A stretch of 64,000 nucleotides of DNA from Plectosphaerella cucumerina (taxonomy: Eukaryota; Ascomycota; Sordariomycetes; Glomerellales; Plectosphaerellaceae), in NCBI GenBank assembly GCA_020746995.1, contig JAGPXD010000005.1:310001-374000 (forward strand), read 5' to 3'. Under the pieces are notes generated by a model that was not told the DNA's origin, ran no database searches, and saw nothing but the letters and a program-made list of their open reading frames with translations. The first letter of the stretch is position 1, and each line of letters begins with the position of its first letter. Positions 43,703 to 53,734 of this stretch are shown piece after piece. The translations under genes and the position numbers were made by a program.

Positions 43703-46060
43703 TTACAGCCACAAGAAGCTCATGGAGCTGCCAACAGTGTGCTTTCCATCAGACCAGGTCAGCCTGCCGAAGGAGAACCCATCTGCAGTCACATTCTTGG
43801 CCAGCCTGACAACCACGTCAAAGTCCTGCTTCTCACCCGCCTTGGTGAAGGTCAAGGTCTCGGGCTCAACGGAGACAAAGACTCCCTCGGGGTTGTCGAG
43901 CTTGACATCCACCTTGTAGGTGCCAGCGCCGCCGACATTGGTGACGGTGCGCTTGAACCTAGTCTTGTAGGCGCACCTGTTGTCCGACTTGGTGTCGTAC
44001 ACGGTCGAGAAGGAGGGGTAGTTGAGGTGGTTGGGGTTGTAGGTCTTCGCCTTGTCGCAAGTGAAGCTGCTCCTGCTGATTTGGGCGGCAAAGTCGTCGT
44101 TGGGGTCAACAGCGCAGAGGAAGTCGAGGTAGTCGTCGGCGGTGACTTCGTAGACCAGGCCGGGATCCAGGGCCGCTGTCGGGTCGACGTGGCCGTTGCC
44201 GTACGCAAAGGGGTCAGCGGGCCCGAGATCGGATGAGTCGACAATGGGTTCCTCGGTTCCCTTCAGAGTGGTGTATGCGGTGGTCATGATGGCCGAGCGG
44301 ATGGCCGAGATGCTCCAGTCGGGACGCCTGGCCATGATGTAGGCAGCGACGCCGCTCAGATGAGGGCAAGACATGGAGGTGCCGGAGATGACGTTGAAGT
44401 CCACGTTGCGTGTGTCCTCGGCGAGACCGGTCGGACCCTCGCCGGCCCAGGCGGCCAGAATCGACACACCAGGACCGGTGATGTCGGGCTTCAGAAGCCA
44501 GGGCACAGGCAGGGCAGGGCCACGGGAGCTGAAGGCGGCCATCTTGGGAGCGGGAACACCCAGTTTGGTGCCATCAAAGGCCAGGAAGGCCGATGCACCC
44601 TCAGTCTTGGCATATTCAAGGACCTTGCTTCCGTCAGTGAATCCCAGGTGTAGGGCAGGAAGGATGTGAGCGTCAGCGATGAGCTCCTCTCCAGTCGCGG
44701 CGGAGTTGATGACGACCATGCCACTACCACCAGCGTCCCGAACGACACCACCCTTGGCGACTCTGCCGTTGTTGCCGCGGACGCAGACGACGACCTTGCC
44801 GGCGACCTTGGCAGGATCAAGGCTTCCCTCAAGGCAGAGGTTCGAATCAGCCGCCGTCCCGTTCGCCACAGCAGCGTTGGCGCCAGCAATGAGAGGGAGG
44901 GCAGTGGTGAGGGGCTTGACGCCCGGCACGGAACCGTCGCTGTAGAGGGACACGCCGGTGAAGTTCTGTCCATCGCCGAGGGCAACAGTGGCGGGGAAGT
45001 CGCGGTCCAAGCTGCTGGCGGCGACCGTCAGGACCCAGGGGGCGAGGTTGGAAGCGGTAGCGGGACCGGGTCCGCTGTTGCCGGCAGACATGGCGACGAA
45101 GATGCCCTTCTCCATGGCAGCAAAGCCTCCCTGCAGCATGGTGTCGCTCGGAGTGAAGCTGGGATCGCCACCGAGAGACAGAGACATGACGTTGACGCCG
45201 TCCTCGATGGCCTTGTCCATGCCAGCGAGGATATCGGCGTCGTAGCAGCCACCAGTCCAGCAGACCTTGTACATAGCCAGACGAGCGTCCTTGGCCACAC
45301 CACGGGCGGTGCCGGAGGCTTGGCCGAAGAGGCTGGCCTTCACCACGGTGGAGCCGCCGGCAGTCGAAGAGGTGTGCGTGCCGTGACCGTCGTCGTCCCT
45401 AGCCGACTGGAACTCGCCGGCCTCGGTCCAGTTGAACGGCTTACCGGTGTTCGCCTCCGTGCTGGCAACGTAGCCGGCATAAAATGCACGACCGCCGATG
45501 AGCTTCTTGTTGCAGTAGCTGGGTCCGAACTGGTCTCCCACCTCACACTCGCCCTTCCAGCGAGAGGGAATGGGGCCGAGGCCATCGTCGTTGTAGCTGG
45601 GCCTCTCGGGCCAGACACCGGTGTCGAGGACTCCGATGATGAGGTCGGCCTCAGCAGAAGCGCTGGAGGTGTCACGCCCGCGCATGAACCTCAAAGGGTT
45701 GGCATCGCTGCGACCGAGGAGGGCAGCGTTGTCGAGGCCGAGGAACTGAGGCGTCCTGGTGGTGTGCAGCTTGCGGAGCTGGTTCTCGTGGACGGCCAGA
45801 ACGTCAGGGCGAGACCTGAGGGTGTCGGCCTGCGCATCGGTGATCTGGGCAGCGTAGCCGTTGATGGCGCTCTCATAGGTGTAGAGAATGTCGTCGGCGC
45901 TGGCAGAGACGGACTTCAAGGATGAAGTCGCTTCATCTCTTCGGCTGAGGGCGTTTGGAGAGGTCTTGAGCTGGACGATATAGACCTTCTTGTCCGTGGC
46001 GGCGAGGGCATCCCCGGCCAGGAGGAGGTTCAACAAAACGAAGAGGGAGAGCTTGGCCAT
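43703..46060 (-). CDS. Plant-type subtilisin-like serine protease (S8, PA-inserted)
   Basis: The gene is intronless and encodes 785 aa. Signal peptide: MAKLSLFVLLNLLLAGDALA. An I9 prodomain follows (VYIVQLKTSP to about residue 98). The catalytic residues are Asp146 (GVLDTGVWPE), His226 (DDDGHGTHTSSTAGG), Asn328 (SAGNSGPGPAT) and Ser562 (ISGTSMSCPHLSG). A protease-associated insertion lies between Asn and Ser (~380-500), and a fibronectin III-like C-terminal domain (~650-785) contains NYPSFSTVY and TVTNVGGAGTYKV. This is the architecture of plant SBT1 subtilases. Typical fungal secreted subtilisins (proteinase K type) are ~400 aa without PA or Fn3 domains. Plant subtilisins horizontally acquired by Colletotrichum have been described, and I infer this gene belongs to that set. 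The reading frame is intact, so it is probably active and secreted. Nothing nearby indicates recent mobility. Confidence 0.95.
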   Translation of the reverse strand: MAKLSLFVLLNLLLAGDALAATDKKVYIVQLKTSPNALSRRDEATSSLKSVSASADDILYTYESAINGYAAQITDAQADTLRSRPDVLAVHENQLRKLHTTRTPQFLGLDNAALLGRSDANPLRFMRGRDTSSASAEADLIIGVLDTGVWPERPSYNDDGLGPIPSRWKGECEVGDQFGPSYCNKKLIGGRAFYAGYVASTEANTGKPFNWTEAGEFQSARDDDGHGTHTSSTAGGSTVVKASLFGQASGTARGVAKDARLAMYKVCWTGGCYDADILAGMDKAIEDGVNVMSLSLGGDPSFTPSDTMLQGGFAAMEKGIFVAMSAGNSGPGPATASNLAPWVLTVAASSLDRDFPATVALGDGQNFTGVSLYSDGSVPGVKPLTTALPLIAGANAAVANGTAADSNLCLEGSLDPAKVAGKVVVCVRGNNGRVAKGGVVRDAGGSGMVVINSAATGEELIADAHILPALHLGFTDGSKVLEYAKTEGASAFLAFDGTKLGVPAPKMAAFSSRGPALPVPWLLKPDITGPGVSILAAWAGEGPTGLAEDTRNVDFNVISGTSMSCPHLSGVAAYIMARRPDWSISAIRSAIMTTAYTTLKGTEEPIVDSSDLGPADPFAYGNGHVDPTAALDPGLVYEVTADDYLDFLCAVDPNDDFAAQISRSSFTCDKAKTYNPNHLNYPSFSTVYDTKSDNRCAYKTRFKRTVTNVGGAGTYKVDVKLDNPEGVFVSVEPETLTFTKAGEKQDFDVVVRLAKNVTADGFSFGRLTWSDGKHTVGSSMSFLWL

Positions 46061-46154
46061 GGCTGCGAATCGAGAGACCGAGGCGACGTGGGAATGGACG
46101 TCGGATGGGTGACATCTGTTTTAACTGTGGCGTCCGCCAAGATATGAGGCTCTC

Positions 46155-46160
46155 TATATA
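46155..46160 (-). promoter_or_regulatory. TATA box of the subtilase gene
   Basis: On the minus strand the sequence reads GGTATATAGAG, about 95 bases upstream of the subtilase start codon, a usual place for a fungal TATA element. Confidence 0.5.
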
Positions 46161-47657
46161 CCCCCGCGGATTGCCTGCCAGGAACGACCTCCTCCATCAC
46201 GCAAGTCGCTCGCTCCGTGGGGTTGATACCCCTGTCTTGGGACTAAGATCAAATGAAGAAGCTCGCAAGAATCGGCATCTTCAGTTGCCGTCAGGAAGCC
46301 GACCTGCCTATCTGGCATTCGTGATCGTGGGCCTAGATGGATGGAATGTTCCATGTGACGGGAGCTTCTCTCTGCTGTTGGTCGTCTGCAATTGGCCGGA
46401 CCCCTGTCGAGACGTGTGATCGCGACCGTTGAGCACCCGGATAGCGGAACGTTAGGTCGGTTTGTGCCCCTGGACGAGCGCGATTGTGGTATCATCCGGC
46501 ACTTTCCATGCCGTTTGCACGGATATGTCGGCCGCTAGGGATGCACCACGCGACATCCCCGCCATAGCTTCAGGGCGCAGCAGCTGTTGGTCGCGTCGAT
46601 AGATAGTGCAGGAAGCCGATCTTGCGCTGTTCTAGCCAACGGCTGCAACCCCGCATATTATCTTCAATCTCACAAGGGTTCGCCCGAGGGAACACGAGGA
46701 AGCGAGGTGCCGTTGCGCGACATCGCTTCAACGGGCTTCCTATTCAGGAATCAACTCACTTTCTGGACCTCGGTGGAATCAATGTCGCCGGAATTTTCTG
46801 CCTACAGCATTTAGAAAACCTTGGCCTCCCCCCGCTCTACAGCAAGGTTGCTCTGGATAAATCACGAGTCGAGTCGCTGTGAGCCCAGCTTCTTGCAAGT
46901 TTCTCCTTTGCTCCAGGTTCTTCGATATGGTAGCTCTCACGCGGGAAACAGATTCCGTGACCTAGTCCATTGACCTCAATTTAGCCTCCGGTGTAGATCG
47001 TGGCATCGAATTTCGAGTCTCTGGGCCACGTTGCCGAGGACGTCTGTAAACCTCGGCGGGCGCCGTCGGAGCGGCGCGTACCGGGGAAGCGGGGGTTTCT
47101 GGAGCCCCGCGCCGATATTCTGGTCCGGTGCAACCTGGAACTCTCTAAACCGCCAAATGGAAAGATGTCAACAAGCTCTTGTGAAGTTTGCACTAGACAC
47201 CTGGGGATGTCACTGCGGGGTATGCCAGCTCCTTGCTTTGGAGGTCTACCTCGAGGCGGTCATGTCGAGAGCAGCTTAAAGATGGCCGTCCTCACAACAG
47301 CCCCTATACTGGCGAACATCAATCGTGTAATGACGGCCGCCATATCGGCAGAATTGTCCACACCTGCTTCTTGCCCAACCACAAAGGCTTGTATGCTCTG
47401 GATGAATTGCGTCGCAGTTGGCTTGCCACATTCACATGTCTTCCAGTCAGGCTCCAGAAGAAATCGATAACCTCGCCCAATGATGTGACCCAAGCAAGTC
47501 AGCGCAGCCTACCAACGGTCAGCACTCGGCTCATGAGGGGTAACCGAATTACAATTACAATTCAATAGGCCGTCGCTATAAGCCTGATGGGCCACGATTG
47601 GTATGCCACCTTTATAAAATAGGCACATCCCAGATTTTCCCCTCTTGATTTTCCCAC
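46161..47657. other. Intergenic, no supported gene
   Basis: Contains the upstream region of the subtilase gene and short frames only. Confidence 0.4.
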
Positions 47658-48935
47658 ATGCACCTTCATGTCCACCATAATTGTCGCGAAGACGCAGGAT
47701 TTCGGCAGAACAACACCAATATGCCCCCCTATGGTCCTATGCATCTTCGCGAAAATCGCCCACAGAAAGGGATCGATCTTCCTTCCGGGCTCTCTAGGCT
47801 CTCTATCGGGAACGTTCACGATCCTACGATACGGCAGAGACAAGAGAAACTGAAGAAAGAGAATGACGAGGTCGCCAAGCTCAACATGATGAGTAAACAG
47901 GTCAAAGAGGAGATCTGTGCTAACCTCTGGGCAACGATGTATTGGAAACATCTCATCAGTCGTTTCATCAGCAAAGACCTAGTCTTCATTGAACTCTCCC
48001 CGAACAGGAGGTCTTTGCTACCAGATGTGACCAAGAGCTCGCCCGCGTCAGACACACAAAGGCCGTTGCCTCGAGAGGAACACAACAACGCAGCACAGGA
48101 GGCATTCTTGGAAGACGAAACGTTTACAGTACAGTTCGAAGTACTCCAGCGGCGATATCTTGACGCTTGTGAGATGGCAAAACCCATCTGGGAAGGTGTA
48201 GAAAGAACAATGGACATGTTGATCGAGGGTACGTCGAATGATTTTGGGTGTCAAGCCAGGAAACATGTGCTCACAGTTTCACCAGATATCCTCGGCGATC
48301 CATCCGAAGACGAATTTGCTTTCAGAGCATTTCACAAAGACAAACAAGCCAAGTTCTTCGAAAGTCGGGGCGACATGCGCTGCGGGAACTGGCACAACTT
48401 CGACATCGGCAATTCATTTGCCTGGCAAGAGGCCGATGACCATGTGAGTGGACTGCGTGTCGGTCCAACAAACTACATCTCAATCACGACATCACCCAAG
48501 CGTCTTTGGAACATCATGAAAAAATTTGACTGGTGGAAGAATGCCATCGCCATCATTGATCTCAGAGTTCTAAAACGCCTCGGCATCGCGTATGGCAGTA
48601 CCAAAGGAAATGGCCACGGCGAACTTGGACTCTGCGGCAGTGGATTTGCCAACGAGGAAGAGTTACTGGTTGCTGGCTGGATTCCTTCTCGAGCCATCAA
48701 GGGTTTCCTTTCCTACACGCAGTTCAAAGATCTTCTCACAGCTAATGGGATTGAAAACTCGAACTCCTGTGGGTCTTCCTTGGTAGCAGCCATCTTTCAG
48801 AGTCCATACTTACACCTAATCCTGACAGCCGGACCAGACTACTCCTGTCAAGACATTGACAGAAAAATTTCCTACGGGGACCTCCAAGCCAACTTTCAAA
48901 CAGATTGGGCAGAATTCCAGAGGCAACGACGATAG
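47658..48935 (+). CDS. DUF7587-like protein of unknown function
   Basis: An open frame of 425 codons. A start at 47721 (MPPYGPMHL) is an alternative. A possible intron of 48 bases (48229-48276, gtacgt..cacag) is a multiple of three, so the frame is open with or without it. The N-terminal half has charged helices (RQRQEKLKKENDEVAKLN). The C-terminal half (~215-360) resembles the fungal DUF7587 domain: AFRAFHKDKQAKF, the central TNYISITTSPKRLW, AIAIIDLRVL, and EEELLVAGWIPSRAIKGF. The Arg223, Ser275 and Glu333-335 pattern recalls R-S-E type ADP-ribosyltransferase folds. This is an inference from motif spacing only. There is no signal peptide. Confidence 0.6.
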   Translation: MHLHVHHNCREDAGFRQNNTNMPPYGPMHLRENRPQKGIDLPSGLSRLSIGNVHDPTIRQRQEKLKKENDEVAKLNMMSKQVKEEICANLWATMYWKHLISRFISKDLVFIELSPNRRSLLPDVTKSSPASDTQRPLPREEHNNAAQEAFLEDETFTVQFEVLQRRYLDACEMAKPIWEGVERTMDMLIEGTSNDFGCQARKHVLTVSPDILGDPSEDEFAFRAFHKDKQAKFFESRGDMRCGNWHNFDIGNSFAWQEADDHVSGLRVGPTNYISITTSPKRLWNIMKKFDWWKNAIAIIDLRVLKRLGIAYGSTKGNGHGELGLCGSGFANEEELLVAGWIPSRAIKGFLSYTQFKDLLTANGIENSNSCGSSLVAAIFQSPYLHLILTAGPDYSCQDIDRKISYGDLQANFQTDWAEFQRQRR

Positions 48936-49514
48936 ACCTTTCATCCAGAGCCAGACATCATGCGAGGTTGTTCGCGACACTCCTGCGCTACCTAGGTAAA
49001 GCGTCATCTCTTTCACTGAACGCCAAGACGCAAACAATTGCTAAGCTCAAAAAAGTGAAGTCATCGAGATGCAAAGTGGGCGCGTTTGATGACAGTGGGC
49101 GGAGAGGGGCTCGAGTTGTCTACACTAGGGATCCCGGTTGTAAAACGTGGCGACCACGTCAACAAACAATCACGAGTCGAGTCTTGAAAACCGGACCTCC
49201 TTTGTTGCTTGGGCACCGGCAATCCGAGACTCCCACCAGTTCACTCGTTTCCAGACTGCGCCGCCCGTTTGCTCCGCACGGTCTTCAAAACCGTCGAACC
49301 CTTTCTTCTCTCCTCTTTCCTCCCTCCTCCCCTCCTCCAACCGCCCACCTCCGCCTCACCCACCCAGGCGCGTGCGCTCCCTCTCACCCACCTAATCTCA
49401 TCGACACTCACCACTCCCCCCACGTTCGCTTCTACCAGTATCTACTATCACCTCACGCTCATTTCGACGCGTTGTCATCGCCAAAGCACGCCGCGCAGGC
49501 GCAGCTCAGCAGCG
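48936..49514. other. Intergenic / 5' leader
   Basis: The plus strand becomes strongly C/T-rich at 49290-49450, typical of a fungal core promoter and leader for the next gene. Confidence 0.4.
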
Positions 49515-50321
49515 ATGGCGGCCCCTCCTGGAGTCGAGCGCCTCGCGCGCATGTGGATGGTTCCCGAGGACAGCGTGTCCATTTTTTCGGCCGCGAACAT
49601 GGCCGACGAGATCAGACGGAAACACAACGCCTTCGTACAGGCTGTCGTTACCAAAGTGTCGAACCTGGAGAAGGAGGTTAAGCGGACGACACCGTTGGGC
49701 GCCCGCGGCCCCGAAGCTCCTGACCTGCCGGAAGAGCCGGAGACGAGTGTTGGTGGCCGCCTTTCCCCGATTGCCTAGCGGAGAGCGACCAAAGCGCTGA
49801 CAAGCAGCTAGCCGGAAGATCTTGGACGGATTGTCGTTTTGGAGTCAAAGGTCGAGGCGCTCCTCGAAGAGAACGAGCACCTCGCAATGCGAATCTCAGC
49901 TGTAGGGTTTCCCTCGACGAAGACGAAGACCAGATCGTGGGCTAACTGCTTCCAGGGCGTCTCGAAACGAGACAACGCTGAGATGTTGAACAAGTTGTAC
50001 TTTCTCAAGAGAGAGAACGACTCCCTGAACGAGCGCCAGGAAGCGCTAGAAGACCAGATGGCGCAGCTGATGAAGACAGTGGGCGACATGACCGACCGCG
50101 CGACAAAGGACAAAGAACAGGTCCAGTCGAGCACCAAAGCACTCGCCGAAGCCCGTGCCGAGATCGGACGCCTCAGGGACCGTGTGCGCGTCCTCGAGCA
50201 CGACCACAACATCCCGCGCCCGGCCATGCAGCAGATGTCGATCAGCGAAACGCAGCAACGCATTGACTTTCACGACTCTCGAATTAGATGGCTGGAGAGT
50301 AGCCTCAGCAAGAAGAAGTAA
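49515..50321 (+). CDS. Coiled-coil protein, predicted three exons
   Basis: Predicted exons are 49515-49676, 49812-49901 and 49956-50321 (205 aa). The first intron (gttaag..ctag) joins SNLEKE to PEDLGRIVVLE and removes in-frame stops. The second is 54 bases (gtaggg..gctaac..cag) with a good branch site; it is a multiple of three, so retention would add 18 residues. Nearly the whole protein after residue 25 is predicted coiled coil, for example KVEALLEENEHLAMRI, FLKRENDSLNERQEALEDQM and EIGRLRDRVRVLEHDHN. It lacks a catalytic or targeting motif. It may be a spindle, septum or endosome adaptor, but nothing in the sequence decides this. Confidence 0.6.
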
Positions 50322-50947
50322 TGATGTATGAAGAGAAAGATTCTGTACGAAATGCCCCTTTGGAATTGGATTGCTGGTGGATTGAAATGTACAAAGACGG
50401 AGTCAGGTCTGGGTTTACCACACGCATCGGGTCAAGGCACGGGAGCTACTCAGTCGCCTAGCAGAAGCGGTGCTGGGCTCGGCATTTGGGAGATGGGACG
50501 GACCGGCACCAAAAGACGGATGTGAAGGGCACATTCTGGGCTGGGGAACTGTACGACAACCAGCATTATTGGCGTTGGTCATCGGAATCCAGGTATTGTC
50601 AAGATGAAAAGACCTGGGATAATACAATGGGGTTGTTTGCAGAAGCGAACCTGATGATTGCCGAGAGTGGTTTCTGCCCGGATGTGAATGAAGATGCCGC
50701 TTTGAGGCGAAGGTCAGGATGGTTGGTTCCAACAGACGCTTGCAATCGCGCAATAAACTGAAGCCGGCCTAGGGCAAGCCACGTGGAGGAGAAGCCACAA
50801 TGATGTGCAGAGGAGACCTACCACATCGCGAAGAAGTATCAGGCTGCACGATAGAGTGTGGTGATGAAAGATGATAATCACATCTTATCTCCTCATTTTC
50901 AGGAGAAAAGTACCATCCGCCCGCTAATTAAACCCACATCAGCATCG
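50322..50947. other. Convergent 3' region
   Basis: Lies between the coiled-coil gene and the minus-strand ankyrin gene. No supported gene. Confidence 0.4.
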
Positions 50948-53734
50948 CTACGTCGGTCGCTCTTGCAAAGCACATGGTTCATCCGGAATCTCCCTTCCTT
51001 CTTCCGCATCCTCATCCTCATCTTCCCCCTCTTCTCCCCCGCCTTCACTGTCCGCTGACCTCCTGGCGGCCCGTTCTAAATGATCATCTAGGAGGCCAAG
51101 CCTCATCTCTCCGTCAAACCGGTCGTTCTCGAGGCATGCTCTGGCGGCAGCGAGTTCCTCCTCGTTAGCGAGCGGCGGCGCGACACACAGAATGATGTCG
51201 AGCATCTTGTCCGAACACCTGGACCGACAGGCGGCGAGCACTGTCGGTACCCCTTTGACCTTGGCTGGGATGGGAAAGAAGAAGTGCAGCGCTCTCAAGA
51301 GGGCCAAGTGCTCATTCTCCGACTCTTCGTGGTTATAATCGAGCAAGATCCACTCCAGCATGTCTTCGAAGGCGGCCTTGTCTTCTTTCCGCAGGCGTGA
51401 AAATCTCTCCTTACGCCAAGGACTTTCCAACGACTCGGCGAAGAGGCTGATCATGACATACCGCCACCAGGGATTCTGTCGCAAATCCGTAGACTTCTTC
51501 GCACAGAAGTTGCGTGCAATGCCGGCGGCTGGGGACTTGCCCCGAAGCTTCCAGTAAGCATGCAGTACCTTGAGTTTCTTGAAAACTCGCATCGCGACGA
51601 CAAGCGATTCGTGGAGAGGCAATTCAACGAGGGGGCCTGGATCGCTGGGTAATACGGTGATGATGCGGTCGAAGAAGCTCTCGAAGCAGGCTGCAAGGGC
51701 TTGATCCCGTTCTTCACCCTCGGGGGCGGCGGCGACTGTGGCATGGACGAGCTCTTCGTAGGCTTTGTCGTCCAGAATGCCGATGAAGTTCTTGGGAACT
51801 GGATGAGGCATGGCCGCAAGACGGCCCGAGATGGGGCTGTTGGGGATGTAGGTGTTCTCAAAGATTGTGATCAAAGGTGACATGCCGGCGTTGTTGAGCA
51901 TGGGTAGCGTGGAGCAATCTTCCAGAAGATGACGGGTGAGTTTGCCGGTGGCGGCGAAGCTGATGCGATGCAGGGCAGTGTTGCCCTCCTCATCAACATG
52001 ATCGAAGCGGAAGCCGCACTTCCGCATGGCTCCTACAAGGCCCTCATCTGACCACCTCAGCGCGGCTTTGGTGAGGGAACCGACATCGTCGCTGTGGAGA
52101 GACCCCGGTATTGAGCTGCCGCAAGTGAGCAGCATCACGGCACCGCGCAAGTGCTTTGCCATGTCGATCTGGAAGAAGCTGTGCCTCGGCTCTGTCTCGA
52201 AGTTGACCAGCGGGTAGACGATAGCCTGAGCCGCCGGCGTGAGACCATCGTGGAGCATGCGCGTCGTTAAGGCCTCGTCACGGTTAGGGTCGTTCTCGAT
52301 GAGATATTCCAGCAACTCGCTATCATTGCATGCGGCAGCATAGTGATAGATGTTCCGGCCCAGATGGTCTATGTCAGTAGTTTTCCCTCCGTTTGCCACG
52401 ACCACCTTGAGCATGCTGGGGGATTCGCATAGAATGAGAGGTGTGCGACCCAAGGCATCGCGCGCCCTCGTGTCGGCGCCGCGGAACATTAGCAGTATGG
52501 CCAGGGCATAGTCATCGGCGCGGACGACGGAATGCAGCAGCGTAGCTCCCTTGTCATCATGATCGTCTCCGATCTCAGAAGGGTCGAACAGTGGGAGGTT
52601 CGGATCAAAACGAGGATCGCAGCTCAATCTTGTAACCACTGGAACCTGTAGGTTGTCGATAGCGCGTCGGACGAGCTGGTGGAACTGAGAATCGCTGGTG
52701 TTGTGTAGAGGCATGATTTTCGACAGGAAGGGTGTGCCGTCGTAGCCGCCCAGGTCCCAGAATCGGTTGATGCCTGCCCACATGTTGTCGAGAAGGGTGA
52801 AATTATCAACGGAGCCATAGTTGACCAATTGGCCGTCGAAGGCGACCAGGAGCATTTCGAAATACGCTCGGCGTCTTTCGGAAACCGTCTTTGAGTGAGG
52901 CTGGGGGCCGTATGGGTCAAAATTCGCCTCTTGTGGAAATGTGACGTGCTTGGTGAACTGAAGGTCGACTTCTATGCCCAAGCGATCTTGAGCAGGAGGG
53001 TAGAGACGCCTGAAGAGTTCGGGGGAACAAAGATATTGGCAGACTTCGAAGGCCAGCCACTGAACAGAGAAAGTCGTGTTGAATCTTGGTCTCGTCATGT
53101 TCAGGCCCTTGGCGCCCGCGTCGAGCAGAGCATGAATGGATTCCGCCTTGGCGAGACTCAGGCAAGTTGCCAAGTCCTGGGATTTGGAACCCCGGTGACC
53201 CTGCTGCTGAAAGATAGTTGGGCCTACAAGGGCACAGTAGAGTGGTGTTCCGATGACGCTGAGCTGGTTGACGCTGTCCTTGTACTCTTCGGCGATGCGT
53301 TGGACCAAGCTTGGCAGGCCTATGGCGGCGGCAATGTGCAAAGGGTGCAGGGTGCGGTCGGCAGTGATGGTCATGACGCCGGATAGGTCCACGTCTGGCC
53401 ACTTGACGCGTATGTATTCGAGGAGCCACAGCTCAAGCTCAGGCGACACCGGCGGCCGGAACATTTGGAAGATCGCGTCGTCGTCATCTGGAAAGCTAAG
53501 GAAGTAGCTGGGCCAGTTGGCAGCTTCTGTGAAGGCGGGGTCTCGCTCGAGTTGCCGGTAGGTGTAGTAGCTGTCGATCTTGGGGCCTGAGGCCTTTTGC
53601 GTGACCCTGGCGTAGTAGCGCCGAGCATGAGAGGCCGCATCTTCACATGTGAGGGGGTGAATCGCGGTACCGGCGGCGGCGGAAGGCGGTTCAGGGTCTG
53701 TCGATGCCATCGGGCTGCAGTGTCTTTGGGGCAC
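50948..53734 (-). CDS. Ankyrin-repeat protein
   Basis: A single open frame of 928 codons; a start at 53710 (MASTDPEPPSAAAG) is equally good. Ankyrin-type repeats are spread through the middle: TLHPLHIAAAIGLPSLVQRI, GATLLHSVVRADDYALAILL, RDALGRTPLILCESPSML, LGRNIYHYAAACNDSELLEYL and EGNTALHRISFAATGKLTRHLL. Long non-repeat segments separate them. The N-terminus has a Tyr-rich helix region, and the C-terminal 25 residues are strongly acidic (GEEGEDEDEDAEEG). No NACHT, HET or kinase domain is visible, unlike fungal NLR-type ankyrin proteins. Ankyrin repeats mediate protein binding; partner and role are unknown. Confidence 0.78.
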   Translation of the reverse strand: MPQRHCSPMASTDPEPPSAAAGTAIHPLTCEDAASHARRYYARVTQKASGPKIDSYYTYRQLERDPAFTEAANWPSYFLSFPDDDDAIFQMFRPPVSPELELWLLEYIRVKWPDVDLSGVMTITADRTLHPLHIAAAIGLPSLVQRIAEEYKDSVNQLSVIGTPLYCALVGPTIFQQQGHRGSKSQDLATCLSLAKAESIHALLDAGAKGLNMTRPRFNTTFSVQWLAFEVCQYLCSPELFRRLYPPAQDRLGIEVDLQFTKHVTFPQEANFDPYGPQPHSKTVSERRRAYFEMLLVAFDGQLVNYGSVDNFTLLDNMWAGINRFWDLGGYDGTPFLSKIMPLHNTSDSQFHQLVRRAIDNLQVPVVTRLSCDPRFDPNLPLFDPSEIGDDHDDKGATLLHSVVRADDYALAILLMFRGADTRARDALGRTPLILCESPSMLKVVVANGGKTTDIDHLGRNIYHYAAACNDSELLEYLIENDPNRDEALTTRMLHDGLTPAAQAIVYPLVNFETEPRHSFFQIDMAKHLRGAVMLLTCGSSIPGSLHSDDVGSLTKAALRWSDEGLVGAMRKCGFRFDHVDEEGNTALHRISFAATGKLTRHLLEDCSTLPMLNNAGMSPLITIFENTYIPNSPISGRLAAMPHPVPKNFIGILDDKAYEELVHATVAAAPEGEERDQALAACFESFFDRIITVLPSDPGPLVELPLHESLVVAMRVFKKLKVLHAYWKLRGKSPAAGIARNFCAKKSTDLRQNPWWRYVMISLFAESLESPWRKERFSRLRKEDKAAFEDMLEWILLDYNHEESENEHLALLRALHFFFPIPAKVKGVPTVLAACRSRCSDKMLDIILCVAPPLANEEELAAARACLENDRFDGEMRLGLLDDHLERAARRSADSEGGGEEGEDEDEDAEEGREIPDEPCALQERPT

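Noticed and set aside
44666..45925. 419-codon plus-strand frame
   Set aside because: Antisense of the subtilase, with Gly/Val/Glu-rich shadow composition.
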